Source: Marinihelvus sp963695135 | GTDB lineage: Bacteria > Pseudomonadota > Gammaproteobacteria > Xanthomonadales > SZUA-36 | Reading direction: 5' to 3' | NCBI GenBank assembly: GCA_963695135.1 | Contig: CAVOGA010000001.1 | Coordinates: 1,300,273 to 1,364,272, forward strand | DNA length: 64,000 nucleotides | Shown here: positions 55,123-64,000 of the stretch, piece after piece | Position numbering within the stretch: position 1 is the stretch's first letter | How the letters are laid out: the number at the start of each line of letters is the position of its first letter | Notes under the pieces: generated by a model | What the model saw: only the letters and a program-made list of their open reading frames with translations | Told to the model about the DNA's origin: nothing | Database searches by the model: none | Program-made: the position numbers and the translations under genes

Positions 55123-55674
55123 TTAGCCGGCGCTGTCCGGCGCGTTATTTTTAAGGTTCATGCCGTCAATGATTTCCTTGACGCCACTGACGTTTTTTAC
55201 AATCGCCAGAACCGCGTTGCGATGTTCGTCCGAGTCCACGAAACCGCTGAGCAGCACGCGGCCGCGATTTGACTCGGTATTGATTTTCAGCGCCTTGACG
55301 AGGTTGTCGTTCGCCATGGCGCCCTCAACGCTGGTTACCAGCAGGCCGTCATCCAGCACCTCGCCGGCGCTGCGCCCCGGTTCAACCACGATGATCTGGT
55401 TGTAGACCTTCTTCACCCCGCTGACGCGGGCCGCGCGCTCGGGCAGGGACTTGGCCAGTTCCGGCGTGCTGGTAAAGCCGGCCAGCTGTACTTCGCCCTT
55501 GTACACCTCGATGTTGATGGATGCCCCGCTGTTGGTGGCCAGTGAGCTCTTGACCTTGGTGTGAATCCAGCTGTCGCTGAAGTGCTCACCGACCGTTTTG
55601 CTGTCCTGGGCGGCCAGCGGCGCGGCGATCAGCAGCATCAACAGGAGAGGGATGGAAATTTTAAAGAAGCGCAT
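55123..55674 (-). CDS. BON-domain exported protein (OsmY/DolP-like)
   Basis: Periplasmic or envelope-associated protein with signal peptide (MRFFKISIPLLLMLLIAAPLAA) and two BON domains (about residues 33-100 and 105-175), each with the pattern of a conserved Gly in VQLAGF and VLLSGF and a terminal VxxVKKVxN/I segment. BON proteins such as OsmY and DolP bind phospholipid surfaces and respond to envelope stress. The 183-aa start at 55674 is chosen for the signal peptide; the frame is open to 55740. Confidence 0.88.
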   Translation of the reverse strand: MRFFKISIPLLLMLLIAAPLAAQDSKTVGEHFSDSWIHTKVKSSLATNSGASINIEVYKGEVQLAGFTSTPELAKSLPERAARVSGVKKVYNQIIVVEPGRSAGEVLDDGLLVTSVEGAMANDNLVKALKINTESNRGRVLLSGFVDSDEHRNAVLAIVKNVSGVKEIIDGMNLKNNAPDSAG

Positions 55675-55736
55675 ATTGCAAAACCTGTTCTCAAAGATGG
55701 GGTAATTATGCGGATTTACTGTGAACCATGACTGAA

Positions 55737-56618
55737 TCACGATTCGGACCTTTGTTGATCAAGCCCCTTGATGAAGGTGATGGTGTCATCAAGCGTATCG
55801 GCAAGAAAATCCAGTTGGGGCGCCATCGCAGCGGCCACCGCCGCATGCCCCGTGCCCTCGTAATACTTTACGGTGACCGGCACACCCGCTTTTCTCAGGG
55901 CGGCGGCGAAGCGCTCGCTGTTGCCCGGCTCCACCAGCGTGTCGTCCTCGCCATGAATGAGCAGGGTGGGCGGTACGGCAGCATTGACGTAATTAACGGG
56001 CTGACTGGCTTCCCGCTCGTTTTCCGGAAACACATCAAGCAGGTATCCGGATTCAATCGGCAGGAAGTCATAGGGGCCGGAAAGGCCAACCAGGCCGAAT
56101 AGCGCACTCGAGGGCACAGACACTTTTGCCAGGTATGCATGGTCCGTGGCCAGCAGGGCGGCGATCTGCGCGCCGGCCGAATGCCCGACCAGGTACACCC
56201 CCGCATCCTGCGCCTGGCTGTTGGTCTCGTTGTTCAGCGCCCATGCCACTGCAGCGGCCGCGTCGTCCATGAACACCGGAAAGCTGACGTCAGGGAACAG
56301 GCGGTAATCCGGGATAACGACGCGGAAACCCGCTTTTGTCAGGGCGGAAGCCACGAATTCGTATTTTTGCCGGGAGCCATTTTTCCAGCCGCCGCCGTAG
56401 AAAAAGACCACCAGTGGCGCGTTTTCTGTCACGTCGACCGGCTCATAGTAATCAAGCCGGTTGCGTTCCGCCGGGCCGTAGGGAATCGCCAATGACTGGT
56501 GATAATGATCCGACGGGCTGGTGTCACTGATGATTTGCAGGGCGCTGCAACCGGTAAGCAACAGCAGGATCAGCAGCGGTAAATGTTTGATCTGGCGCAT
56601 CTTGATGGCCTTCAGCAT
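55737..56618 (-). CDS. Alpha/beta hydrolase lipoprotein (carboxylesterase, BD-FAE type)
   Basis: Serine esterase of the alpha/beta-hydrolase-3 type. The start at 56618 has GGAAGG 6 nt upstream; the lipobox LLLTGC follows within the first 27 residues. Oxyanion-hole motif FFYGGGWKNGS, nucleophile GHSAGAQIA, acid in HGEDDTLV and His in GTGHAAVAAA are in order. About 293 aa. Likely an outer-membrane-anchored esterase of small acyl substrates. It precedes, on the same strand, nothing closer than the BON gene 62 nt away. Confidence 0.88.
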   Translation of the reverse strand: MLKAIKMRQIKHLPLLILLLLTGCSALQIISDTSPSDHYHQSLAIPYGPAERNRLDYYEPVDVTENAPLVVFFYGGGWKNGSRQKYEFVASALTKAGFRVVIPDYRLFPDVSFPVFMDDAAAAVAWALNNETNSQAQDAGVYLVGHSAGAQIAALLATDHAYLAKVSVPSSALFGLVGLSGPYDFLPIESGYLLDVFPENEREASQPVNYVNAAVPPTLLIHGEDDTLVEPGNSERFAAALRKAGVPVTVKYYEGTGHAAVAAAMAPQLDFLADTLDDTITFIKGLDQQRSES

Positions 56619-56694
56619 GAGAAACCTTCCATTATTCTCCTTTCTGGTCAGGCGTTGGCGCCACGCCTGGTGGAACCGTGCCCGCGCGCACCGG

Positions 56695-58419
56695 TCAATC
56701 CTCCGCAGGCCAGACGGTCTCACCGGCAAAAATGGTCCGGGTAACCTGCGCGTCACTGATCTCGTAGGGCGACAGTTCAAACAGGTTTTTATCCAGAACC
56801 ACCAGGTCGGCCTTCTTGCCCACCTCGATACTGCCGGTTTCCGCCTCGCGGCCCATCGCCCAGGCCACGTTGATGGTGTAGGCAGCGATGATGGTCGCAA
56901 GATCAACCCGTTGTGATTCGCCCAGCGGGTCGCCTTCATTGCTTATTGGGTCCTGCCGCGTCAAGGCTGTCTCGATCGCCAGCAGCGGGTCCATGCTGGA
57001 GACGGACCAGTCGCTGGAACCGAGCAGTCTGCCGCCGCCATCCACGATGTCCCTGACCGGGTAAGCGCTCAGGTTTTTCTCCATGCCCACCAGCTGCGGA
57101 TAAAGCTCAAGTGTGAAGTCATCCTGGTACATCCACAGGGGCGAGACGCTGGCGGCGACGCCCAGCTCGCCAAAGCGCGGTGTGTATTCGTCGGTCACAA
57201 ACTGCAGATGGGTCATCACGGGTCGCGAATTGAAGCCCTCTGGCGGGCGGGCTGCAGCAAAGCCTTCCAGGGCCATTGCGGTGGCCGCATCACCAATGGC
57301 GTGGATATGCGCGGAGACGGCTCGCTCGTCGAGTCCGCGCAGAATGGGGGTGAGTTCATCCAGTTCATAAAACACGGGAAACGGCTCCGTATCGCCCGGG
57401 TAGGGTTCAACCATTGCCGCCGTCTTGGCCTCAAGCGCGCCGTCCATAAAAATCTTGACGCAGTCCTGGGTGATCAGGGGGCTATCGGGCGCCGGCGCCT
57501 GGTCGAGGAAGTCGAACACCTCCATGCCAAACTGGTCGATTTCCCAACCGATGGGCGCCAGGCACAGCAAGAGGCGCATACCCAGGGCATTCTGGTCGGC
57601 CAGGGCGTGAAAGGCTTTCGCCTGGTCAATATTCAGGCCCGGTTCGATGGCCGATGTGACGCCCAGGGAGTGCGCAAGGCGAATCGCTTCCGCGATGCTC
57701 AGCATGTTTTCCTGCAGGGACGGAACGGGAATCGAGTCCGTTAACAGCTGCATTGCCGAACCGGACAGAACGCCGGTGGGTTCAGCCGTTTCCGGGTCAC
57801 GGAAAATAATACCGTTGGGTGGGTTAAGCGTGTTTTTGTCGATGCCGGCAATGCTCATCGCCCGGGTGTTGGCCCACAGGGAGTGGCCGTCCGAGGTGGT
57901 AACAGAAACCGGAATATCCGGGAACAATTCATCCAGAAACCCGCCGGGAGGCTCCCCGCCCGGGAAGCTGGTGCGATCCCATACGCTGCCAATAAGCCAG
58001 TTGTCCTCGCCCCGGCCGGGCGCCTCGCTGCAGGCCAGCAGGGTGTCTCTGACCGACTCCGGAGAATGAGCGTCAGTCAGGTCGCAGGACCTGACGGCCT
58101 CGCCGCCGTACAGCAGGTGCAGATGCGAGTCCTGGAAGCCGGGCAGGAGCATCTGCCCCTGCAGATCAAGAAGCGTGGTGCCATCACCGACCCATTTCAG
58201 TGCCGACTCCGTATCACCCACATACACAATTTCGTCACCAATGACGGCGACCGCCTCGGCCCAGGGCTGCTGCGGGTTAAGGGTGTAGGCCCTGGCATTG
58301 GTCAAGACCAGGGAGGCCGTGTCCGGGACTGGCTCTGCAGCCAGGGTGGCCTGGCAAAGCAGAGCGATACAGAGAACGGCGCCCCGCGCGGTGCGTTGAA
58401 TGGCATGTTGTTGGTTCAT
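56695..58419 (-). CDS. Exported amidohydrolase family 3 protein (YtcJ-like)
   Basis: Metal-dependent hydrolase of 574 aa with a signal peptide (RGAVLCIALLCQATLAAEP). The metal motif is QDSHLHLLYGG (about residues 95-105); later landmarks are TTSDGHSLWANTRAM, the Lys-containing CVKIFMDGALEAKTAAM, HIHAIGDAATAMAL and GSSDWSVSSMDPL, then AxxIEVGKKADLVVLD at the end. These match YtcJ-like amidohydrolases whose substrates are mostly unknown. Start at 58419 is chosen for the signal peptide. The esterase gene follows on the same strand after 76 nt, so the two may form an operon. Confidence 0.9.
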   Translation of the reverse strand: MNQQHAIQRTARGAVLCIALLCQATLAAEPVPDTASLVLTNARAYTLNPQQPWAEAVAVIGDEIVYVGDTESALKWVGDGTTLLDLQGQMLLPGFQDSHLHLLYGGEAVRSCDLTDAHSPESVRDTLLACSEAPGRGEDNWLIGSVWDRTSFPGGEPPGGFLDELFPDIPVSVTTSDGHSLWANTRAMSIAGIDKNTLNPPNGIIFRDPETAEPTGVLSGSAMQLLTDSIPVPSLQENMLSIAEAIRLAHSLGVTSAIEPGLNIDQAKAFHALADQNALGMRLLLCLAPIGWEIDQFGMEVFDFLDQAPAPDSPLITQDCVKIFMDGALEAKTAAMVEPYPGDTEPFPVFYELDELTPILRGLDERAVSAHIHAIGDAATAMALEGFAAARPPEGFNSRPVMTHLQFVTDEYTPRFGELGVAASVSPLWMYQDDFTLELYPQLVGMEKNLSAYPVRDIVDGGGRLLGSSDWSVSSMDPLLAIETALTRQDPISNEGDPLGESQRVDLATIIAAYTINVAWAMGREAETGSIEVGKKADLVVLDKNLFELSPYEISDAQVTRTIFAGETVWPAED

Positions 58420-58541
58420 GGCGGTGAAGGTCCGGGTTTGTTGGGTATCCAGGGGCCAGGGGCTGAGGATAAACGTCCGCAAGCCAGGGAACCAATGAAT
58501 TAATTGCACGGCAGAACGGTCTGGGGTCGCGCGGCAGTCAT

Positions 58542-58613
58542 GCGCTAAAATGGTGCGGTTTCACTCGTGATTCATGCCGATAGGCATTAAAATAGAAAAC
58601 AGTCAGTGCTGAC
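58542..58613. promoter_or_regulatory. Divergent control region between the amidohydrolase and icmF genes
   Basis: Two AT-rich -10-like hexamers (TAAAAT near 58547 and 58588 on the plus strand) flank a small palindrome ATGCC-gata-GGCAT (58574-58587). A second palindrome, GTCAG-tg-CTGAC (58602-58613), follows. Either could be an operator for a regulator of icmF. The whole gap 58420-58685 holds no gene. Confidence 0.35.
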
Positions 58614-58685
58614 GGTTAATTGCGGGCGCTGATCATTTTCCAAGTCCGGCGCCGCAGCCAAACGAATTCCACGGATAACACAGCT

Positions 58686-61600
58686 ATGAGTCGACCCGCT
58701 TCCGAGATCAACGCAACCACTGGCCAGGGCGCCGGTGAGAGCACCGTTGAGCGTCCCGCCCTCGAGACACCGCTGCGCTTTGTGACCGCCGCCAGCCTGT
58801 TCGACGGCCACGACGCGGCCATCAACATCATGCGCCGGCTGATCCAGGCGCAGGGTTGCGAGGTGATTCACCTGGGGCACAACCGCTCGGTGCTGGACAT
58901 CGTGCGCGCCGCCATCCAGGAAGACGCCGACGCCATTGCGCTCAGCTCCTACCAGGGCGGGCACAACGAGTATTTCCGTTTCATGGTCGACCAGCTGAAG
59001 GAAAACGGCGCGGAGCACATCAAGGTGTTCGGCGGCGGTGGTGGCACCATTACGCTCGATGAGATCAAGGAACTGGAAGCCTACGGGGTGGAGCGCATCT
59101 ACCACCCGGACGACGGCATGAACCTGGGCCTGGTGGAGATGATCGAGGACGTGGTGGCCCGCGCCGAGCGCGGCCGCATTCCGCCGCGCGACCCGGGTGA
59201 ACTGAGACCCGACAACTCCAACGATGTGGCGGCCATACTCACGGCCCTCGAAGCGGGGATGTTTGGCGAAGCGGAACTGAAGATGAAGCGCCTGGAGTGG
59301 GCCGGCGCGGACAACGCAGGCGCCGGTCATTGGCATCACCGGCACCGGCGGCGCCGGCAAAAGTTCGGTAACCGACGAAATACTCAATCGCTTCCTGGCC
59401 AGCTTCCCGGACAAGAACATCGCCGTGCTGGCGGTGGACCCGACGCGCCGGCGCACCGGCGGCGCGCTGCTGGGTGACCGCATCCGCATGAACTCCTTGC
59501 GCTCGGAACGCATCTACATGCGCTCCATGGCCACGCGCCGCCAGAACCTGGCGACCAACGCGATGCTGAAGGACGCGATCAACTTCCTGCGCCAGGCCGG
59601 CTTTGACCTGGTGATCGTCGAGACCGCCGGCATCGGCCAGAGCGACTCGGAGATTGTCGACCTGGTGGATTTCCCCATGTACGTGATGACCAGCGAGTTC
59701 GGCGCGCAGAGCCAGCTGGAGAAAATCGACATGCTCGATTTCGCCGAGCTGGTCGTGCTCAACAAGTTCGACAAGCGCGGCGCCGAGGATGCGCTGCGCG
59801 ACGTGCGCAAGCAGTGGAAACGCAACCACCTGAAGTTTGACCTGGCGATGACGACACCCCGGTCTACCCGACGATCGCCAGCCAGTTCAACGACCCGGGT
59901 GTGAGCTGGATGTTCGACAACCTGATGCGCCTGCTGCGCGAAAAGCTCGATCTGCCGGCCAGCGAGTGGACCCCCAGCATCGACGTCAGCGTGAAAGAGC
60001 CCAAGGCCACCGTGCTGATTCCCGGCAGCCGCACCCGCTACCTGGCGGAGATCGCCGAGCAGGGCAGGTCCATCAACGCCGACATCCAGCACCAGGCCCA
60101 GGCTGCCAGCCTGGCGCAGCACTACTACGAGACGCTGAAAGACCTGATGACCTCGGACGCCGCCGCGAAGCAGGGGTCAGATCCCTTTTCGCCCGGCGAC
60201 GATCGCCGCCGCAATTGCCAGACCTGACAAGGCGAAAAGGGCTCTGACCCCACCTACGTCCTCCTCCGAGACCGCTACAACGCCCAACTCGCCGAACTCT
60301 CCAAAGACGCCCTCGACCTCCTGAAATCCTGGCCCGCCCGCAAAAAAGGCCTGCGCACGCGAGCAGTTCGAATACGAAGTCCGCGGCAAAAAAATCACCG
60401 GCAGCAACTACCGCGAATCCCTGAGCCACAACCAGATCCCCAAAATCGGCATGCCCCGCGACACCGACTGGGGCGAACTGCTCAGCTTCCTGATGCGCGA
60501 AAACCTGCCCGGCCACTACCCCTACACCGCCGGCGTGTTCCCCTACCGCCGCGCCGGCGAAGACCCGACGCGCATGTTCGCCGGCGAAGGCACGCCAGAG
60601 CGCACCAACCGCCGCTTTCACTACGTGAGCAAGGGCCAGCCGGCCGCGCGCCTGAGCACCGCCTTCGACTCGGTGACCCTGTACGGCGAAGACCCGGCCA
60701 CGGCGCCCGGACATCTACGGCAAGGTGGGCAACTCCGGCGTGAGCATCGCCACCCTGGACGACATGAAAAAGCTCTACTCGGGCTTTGACCTGTGCGCGC
60801 CCGACCACCTCGGTGATCCATGACCATCAACGGCCCGGCGCCGATGATCCTGGCGTTCTTCATGAACGCGGCCATCGACCAGCAGATCGAGCAGTACCTG
60901 AAGGCCGAAGGCAAGTGGGACGAAGCGCAGACGAAGATGGACAAGTTCTTCGAGGGCAAGCAGCGCCCCGCGTTACCACGGCGATCTGCCCGAGGGCAAC
61001 GACGGCCTCGGTCTCGGCCTGCTCGGCATCACCGGCGACAAGCTGGTGGATGCGGAGACCTACGAGCGCATCAAGGCCGACACGCTCAGCAAGGTCCGCG
61101 GCACCGTGCAGGCCGACATCCTGAAAGAAGACCAGGCCCAGAACACCTGCATCTTCAGCACCGAGTTCGCCATGCGCATGATGGGCGACATCCAGCAGTA
61201 TTTTGTCGACCACAAGGTGCGCAACTTCTACTCGGTGAGCATCTCCGGGTACCACATCGCCGAGGCCGGGGCGAACCCGATCAGCCAGCTGGCCTTCACG
61301 CTGAGCAACGGTTTCACCATCGTCGAGTACTACCTGGCCCGCGGCATGAACATCGACGAGTTCGCCCCCAACCTGAGCTTCTTCTTCAGCAACGGCATGG
61401 ACCCGGAATACACCGTCATCGGCCGCGTCGCCCGCAGAATCTGGGCAAGAGCCATGCGCGAGCGCTACGGCGCCAACAAGCGCAGCCAGATGCTGAAATA
61501 CCACATCCAGACCTCAGGGCGCAGCCTGCACGCGCAGGAAATCCAGTTCAACGACATCCGCACCACGCTGCAGGCGCTGTACGCCCTGTTCGACAACTGC

Positions 61601-62200
61601 AACTCCCTGCACACCAACGCCTTTGACGAGGCCATCACCACGCCCACGGAGGAGTCCGTGCGCCGGGCGGTGGCCATCCAGATGATCATCAGCAAGGAGC
61701 TGGGCCTGAACTTCTGCGAAAACCCCTGGCAGGGCAGCTTCATCGTCGACGAGCTCACCGACCTGGTCGAAGAGGCCGTCTACAAGGAGTTCGAAAGCAT
61801 CTCCGAGCGCGGCGGCGTGCTCGGCGCCATGGACACCATGTACCAGCGCGGCAAGATCCAGGAAGAGAGCATGTACTACGAGCACAAGAAGCATGATGGC
61901 TCGTTGCCGATCATCGGCGTGAACACCTTCCTGGGTGGCAAGGAAAGCCACGTGGAAGGTGGCGAGATTGAGCTGATGCGTTCCACCGAGGAAGAGAAGG
62001 TGCAGCAGGTGGAGAACGTGGAGATTTACCGTTCAGTGCATGAAGGTGATGCGGAGCCGTTGCTGGCGCAGCTGCAGGAAACGGCGCGCAAGCGGGAGAA
62101 TACGTTTGAGGCGCTGATGGAGGCGGGGAAGGTTTGCAGCCTGGGCAGCATGTCGCACGCGCTGTACGAGGTTGGAGGGGAGTATCGGCGGAATATGTAG
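58686..62200 (+). CDS. icmF: Fused isobutyryl-CoA mutase IcmF; six insertions, one deletion and one inserted palindrome
   Basis: Adenosylcobalamin mutase interconverting isobutyryl-CoA and n-butyryl-CoA, with its G-protein chaperone built in. Domains in order: B12-binding (SLFDGHDAAINIMRR, HLGHNRSV, about residues 35-170), MeaB-type GTPase (P-loop GTGGAGKSS; VLNKFDKRG) and the mutase large domain (SMTINGPAP, HIAEAGANP, FSTEFAMRMMGD). Frame changes at about 59322 (+1), 59850 (-1), 60340-60360 (+1), 60705 (+1), 60800 (+1), 60816 (+1) and 60968 (+1); the net agrees with a total of 3n+2. A 79-bp palindrome at 60173-60251 lies between GTPase and mutase parts and carries an in-frame stop. Protein sequence on both sides is otherwise well kept. 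Whether the gene is functional is uncertain. Confidence 0.85.
60173..60251. repeat. 79-bp palindromic element (GGGGTCAGA family) inside icmF
   Basis: Terminal inverted repeats of 21 bp, 60173-60193 and 60231-60251, differ at one position and begin with the same GGGGTCAGA found in the 13.2-kb cluster. A small inner hairpin (GGCGA-cga-TCGCC) lies between them. In the icmF frame both ends encode Gly-Ser-Asp-Pro, and a TGA stop occurs at 60225-60227 inside the element. The frame is the same before and after it. Confidence 0.85.
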
Positions 62201-62295
62201 CTGCAGGTTTTTCCTGCGCGGACTAACGCGTTTTTACAGCAGACATTAGGCCGGGCTCGAGGTCAACGTGAGATGTTTCGGAGAAGCATCTCACG

Positions 62296-63300
62296 GTGTC
62301 ATCACTCGCGCTTGCCGCCGCAACGCCTGCCTACCGCCGCCATCGGCCGGAGCAGACGGCTCTTTATGCCGTCATCGCCGAGCACTACCCGCGCTTCCTG
62401 CAATCGATCGAAGAATCAGGTGGTCACCTGCCGGCCTTCGTGCGGCAGGAGTTCGAGGACTACCTGAAGTGCGGTCTTCTGGAACATGGGTTTCTGCGGG
62501 TCAAGTGTGACGGGTGCCGCCATGAGCACCTGGTGGCGTTCAGCTGTAAACGACGCGGGTTCTGTCCCAGCTGCGGCGCCCGGCGCATGGTCGAGTCGGC
62601 CGCGCACTTGGTCGATCACGTGTTTCCCGAGGCGCCGGTCCGGCAACTGGTTTTGACCTTTCCGTTTCCGCTGCGGTTGCTGCTGGCGGCGGAGCCCAGG
62701 GTGCTGAGTGAAGTGCTGGCGGTCGTTCAGCGCGGCATCTCGACCTTTCTGATCCGGCGCTCGGGCCATACCGTGGCTTCCGGTGCCAGGACTGGTGCGG
62801 TGACCCTGATTCAACGGTTCGGCTCGGCGCTCAACCTCAACCCGCACTTGCACATGCTGTTTCCTTGACGGGGCCTACACGTTCCGGGGCAGCAGGGCCG
62901 TATTCCACCGCGCGCGGCGCCCGCAGCGGGACGATATCGTCCGGCTACTGCACCGCCTGAGCGGCCGCATCGTGCGCTTGCTGGAACGGCGCGGCTTGCT
63001 GGTTGCCGATCCCGAGCGCCGGCAAAGCCGGCATGGCGGTTTGCGCGCAGTGCGAGAAGCCTTGCCGGTGTGCCGATCAGCGCGTGCCCGGATTGGACTT
63101 TGAGGCTGATTGCCTCGAGCCATCTACAGGCTGCCTCGATCCAATACCGCATCGCCATCGGCCCGAAGGCGGGCCGCAAGGCGCTCACGCTTTACACCGT
63201 CCCACCGATGGAAGACGAGTCTGCTACCGGATTGGTGGCGTCGATGGCCGGGTTTTCCCTACATGCAGGCACGGTATGCGAGCCCTGGCAGCTGAGGGCT
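62296..63300 (+). pseudogene. Decayed, truncated IS91-family transposase
   Basis: The first 190 codons (GTG 62296 onward) carry the IS91 zinc domain (CDGCRHEHLVAFSCKRRGFCPSC, broken by spacing) and the HUH motif LNPHLHMLF. The frame then shifts by one base at about 62866 to LDGAYTFRGSRAVFHRARR. It decays with stops near 63100 and resumes in yet another frame as AASIQYRIAIGPKAGRKALTL and AGFSLHAGTVCEPW, after which homology ends. The C-terminal part with the catalytic tyrosines is missing. IS91 elements move by rolling circle and lack inverted repeats, so the element ends cannot be set from sequence alone. Confidence 0.82.
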
Positions 63301-63489
63301 GGCTTGGCGACTGTCCGGTGCCCATGCGGCAGGGGTTTGGGTGATGCAGGAGTTGTTCAGGCCCAATTTGGCGCCAGGTAGTGGCTCCTGATACTTGCGT
63401 GAATTACGAAAAAGGTGGTTTATACTTCCTATCCACCGGCAAAAATTCTGTGCTAATGTTTTCAGGAAATGTACTAAGGAGATCGCGTT

Positions 63490-63999
63490 GTGGGAAAAGT
63501 GAATATTTTTTGCAAAGTGTGTGTGATATCCCTGCTCATGACCGCCTGCTCAACAAAGACGGTCTACGGACCGTCTGGTGATAATGTGTGGACCCCGGAA
63601 ACCGATGTGGCGATAACGGCCGCATTGGGAAGCGAGGAACCCAGGTTATATACGGCTACAGGGTTTGTATGGGTGAACGATGCACGCCCGTCAGACTACC
63701 AGTCCCGTGTTCTGACCGTCACCCAGGATGATCTTTTGCAGTTGCACTGGGACGACACCGAATCCACGTACCGGCTTGAGGAAAGTACGCCCCTTCATGA
63801 CATCATCGAAGTGACGGAGCGGATGAACTTAACAGACGGGGATTTTAGTACCGGCGAGATCGTAGTGATCACCCGCACTGGTGAGCGTTTCCGGATTCAA
63901 ATGCCAAACAACAGGCATGGGGACGGCCTAATGCAATTCAAACTATTTCTTGACTCGATGGTCACCGCTGAAGAACCACGGGTTGCAGGCGCACCATAA
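63490..63999 (+). CDS. Small lipoprotein of unknown function, AT-richer than neighbours
   Basis: A 169-aa protein starting GTG 63490 with AAGGAG 8 nt upstream. Signal peptide with lipobox ISLLMTAC (Cys about 20), then an acidic beta-rich domain containing RLYTATGFVWVNDARPSDYQ (20 residues) and FSTGEIVVITRTGERF. I do not recognise a family. The coding region and its upstream stretch are clearly less GC-rich than the rest of the window and follow the IS91 remnant, consistent with recent acquisition. The 190-bp gap before it (63301-63489) holds no other gene I can support. Confidence 0.75.
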   Translation: MGKVNIFCKVCVISLLMTACSTKTVYGPSGDNVWTPETDVAITAALGSEEPRLYTATGFVWVNDARPSDYQSRVLTVTQDDLLQLHWDDTESTYRLEESTPLHDIIEVTERMNLTDGDFSTGEIVVITRTGERFRIQMPNNRHGDGLMQFKLFLDSMVTAEEPRVAGAP

Positions 64000-64000
64000 A

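Noticed and set aside
1..64000. CRISPR arrays, rRNA genes, prophage or integrase genes
   Set aside because: No regularly spaced direct repeats, rRNA-like stretches, phage structural genes or tyrosine integrase motifs were seen.

Overview
The window is GC-rich (roughly 60-65% by eye) and carries chromosomal housekeeping genes of a gammaproteobacterium. The order queA-tgt-yajC-secD-secF, the System I ccmABCDEF cluster, one ilv-leu super-operon, GLW/WY-repeat secreted subtilases and dispersed GGGGTCAGA palindromes suggest a Xanthomonadales/Chromatiales-type lineage (for example Wenzhouxiangella- or Woeseia-like). That placement is inference; no rRNA or tRNA gene was seen.

Layout. 1-3.6 kb (minus): ccmA-B-C-D-E-F for cytochrome c maturation, with ccmF cut by the left edge. 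3.8-5.1 kb: glutathione reductase. 5.1-13.2 kb: two tandem secreted S8 proteases. 13.2 kb: a cluster of palindromic repeats. 13.3-15.4 kb (minus): kynurenine formamidase and kynureninase. 15.5-21.9 kb: queA, a CmoB-like methyltransferase, tgt, yajC, secD, secF. 21.9-25.2 kb: glutathione-dependent formaldehyde oxidation (frmA, fghA), an alkyltransferase-like DNA repair gene and three copies of a ~194-nt palindromic element. 25.2-34.2 kb (minus): a membrane protein, an MscS channel and a leucine catabolism cluster (leucine dehydrogenase, isovaleryl-CoA dehydrogenase, thiolase, methylcrotonyl-CoA carboxylase beta, hydratase, short-chain dehydrogenase). 34.3-46.7 kb (plus): a divergent BCAA biosynthesis operon, ilvD-C-B-M-leuA-ilvE-leuC-D-B-ilvA, preceded by a leader peptide and attenuator. 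46.7-58.4 kb: mostly exported proteins (META lipoprotein, M16 protease, DUF3313 protein, a decayed surface-antigen gene, a 732-aa WY/GPW protein, BON protein, esterase, amidohydrolase). 58.7-62.2 kb: icmF, the fused isobutyryl-CoA mutase, interrupted by a palindromic element. 62.3-64 kb: a decayed IS91 transposase and an AT-richer lipoprotein.

How the genes work together. BCAA breakdown and synthesis lie head to head across a ~490-bp control region. IcmF at the right end handles branched C4 acyl-CoA. The kyn pair supplies anthranilate and alanine from formylkynurenine. frmA and fghA oxidise formaldehyde with glutathione, which gor keeps reduced.

The most notable unexplained signal is the family of three ~194-nt elements (A, B, C at 21977-22169, 22228-22423 and 25021-25214). 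Each folds into a long stem enclosing a multi-hairpin core. Stem sequences change in compensated fashion between copies, while every hairpin loop keeps a GGA.

Caution: about 25 single-base frame breaks interrupt otherwise well conserved genes, and nearly all are one extra base. I read most as insertion-type sequencing or assembly errors. Affected genes are annotated as whole genes, with the break position noted.
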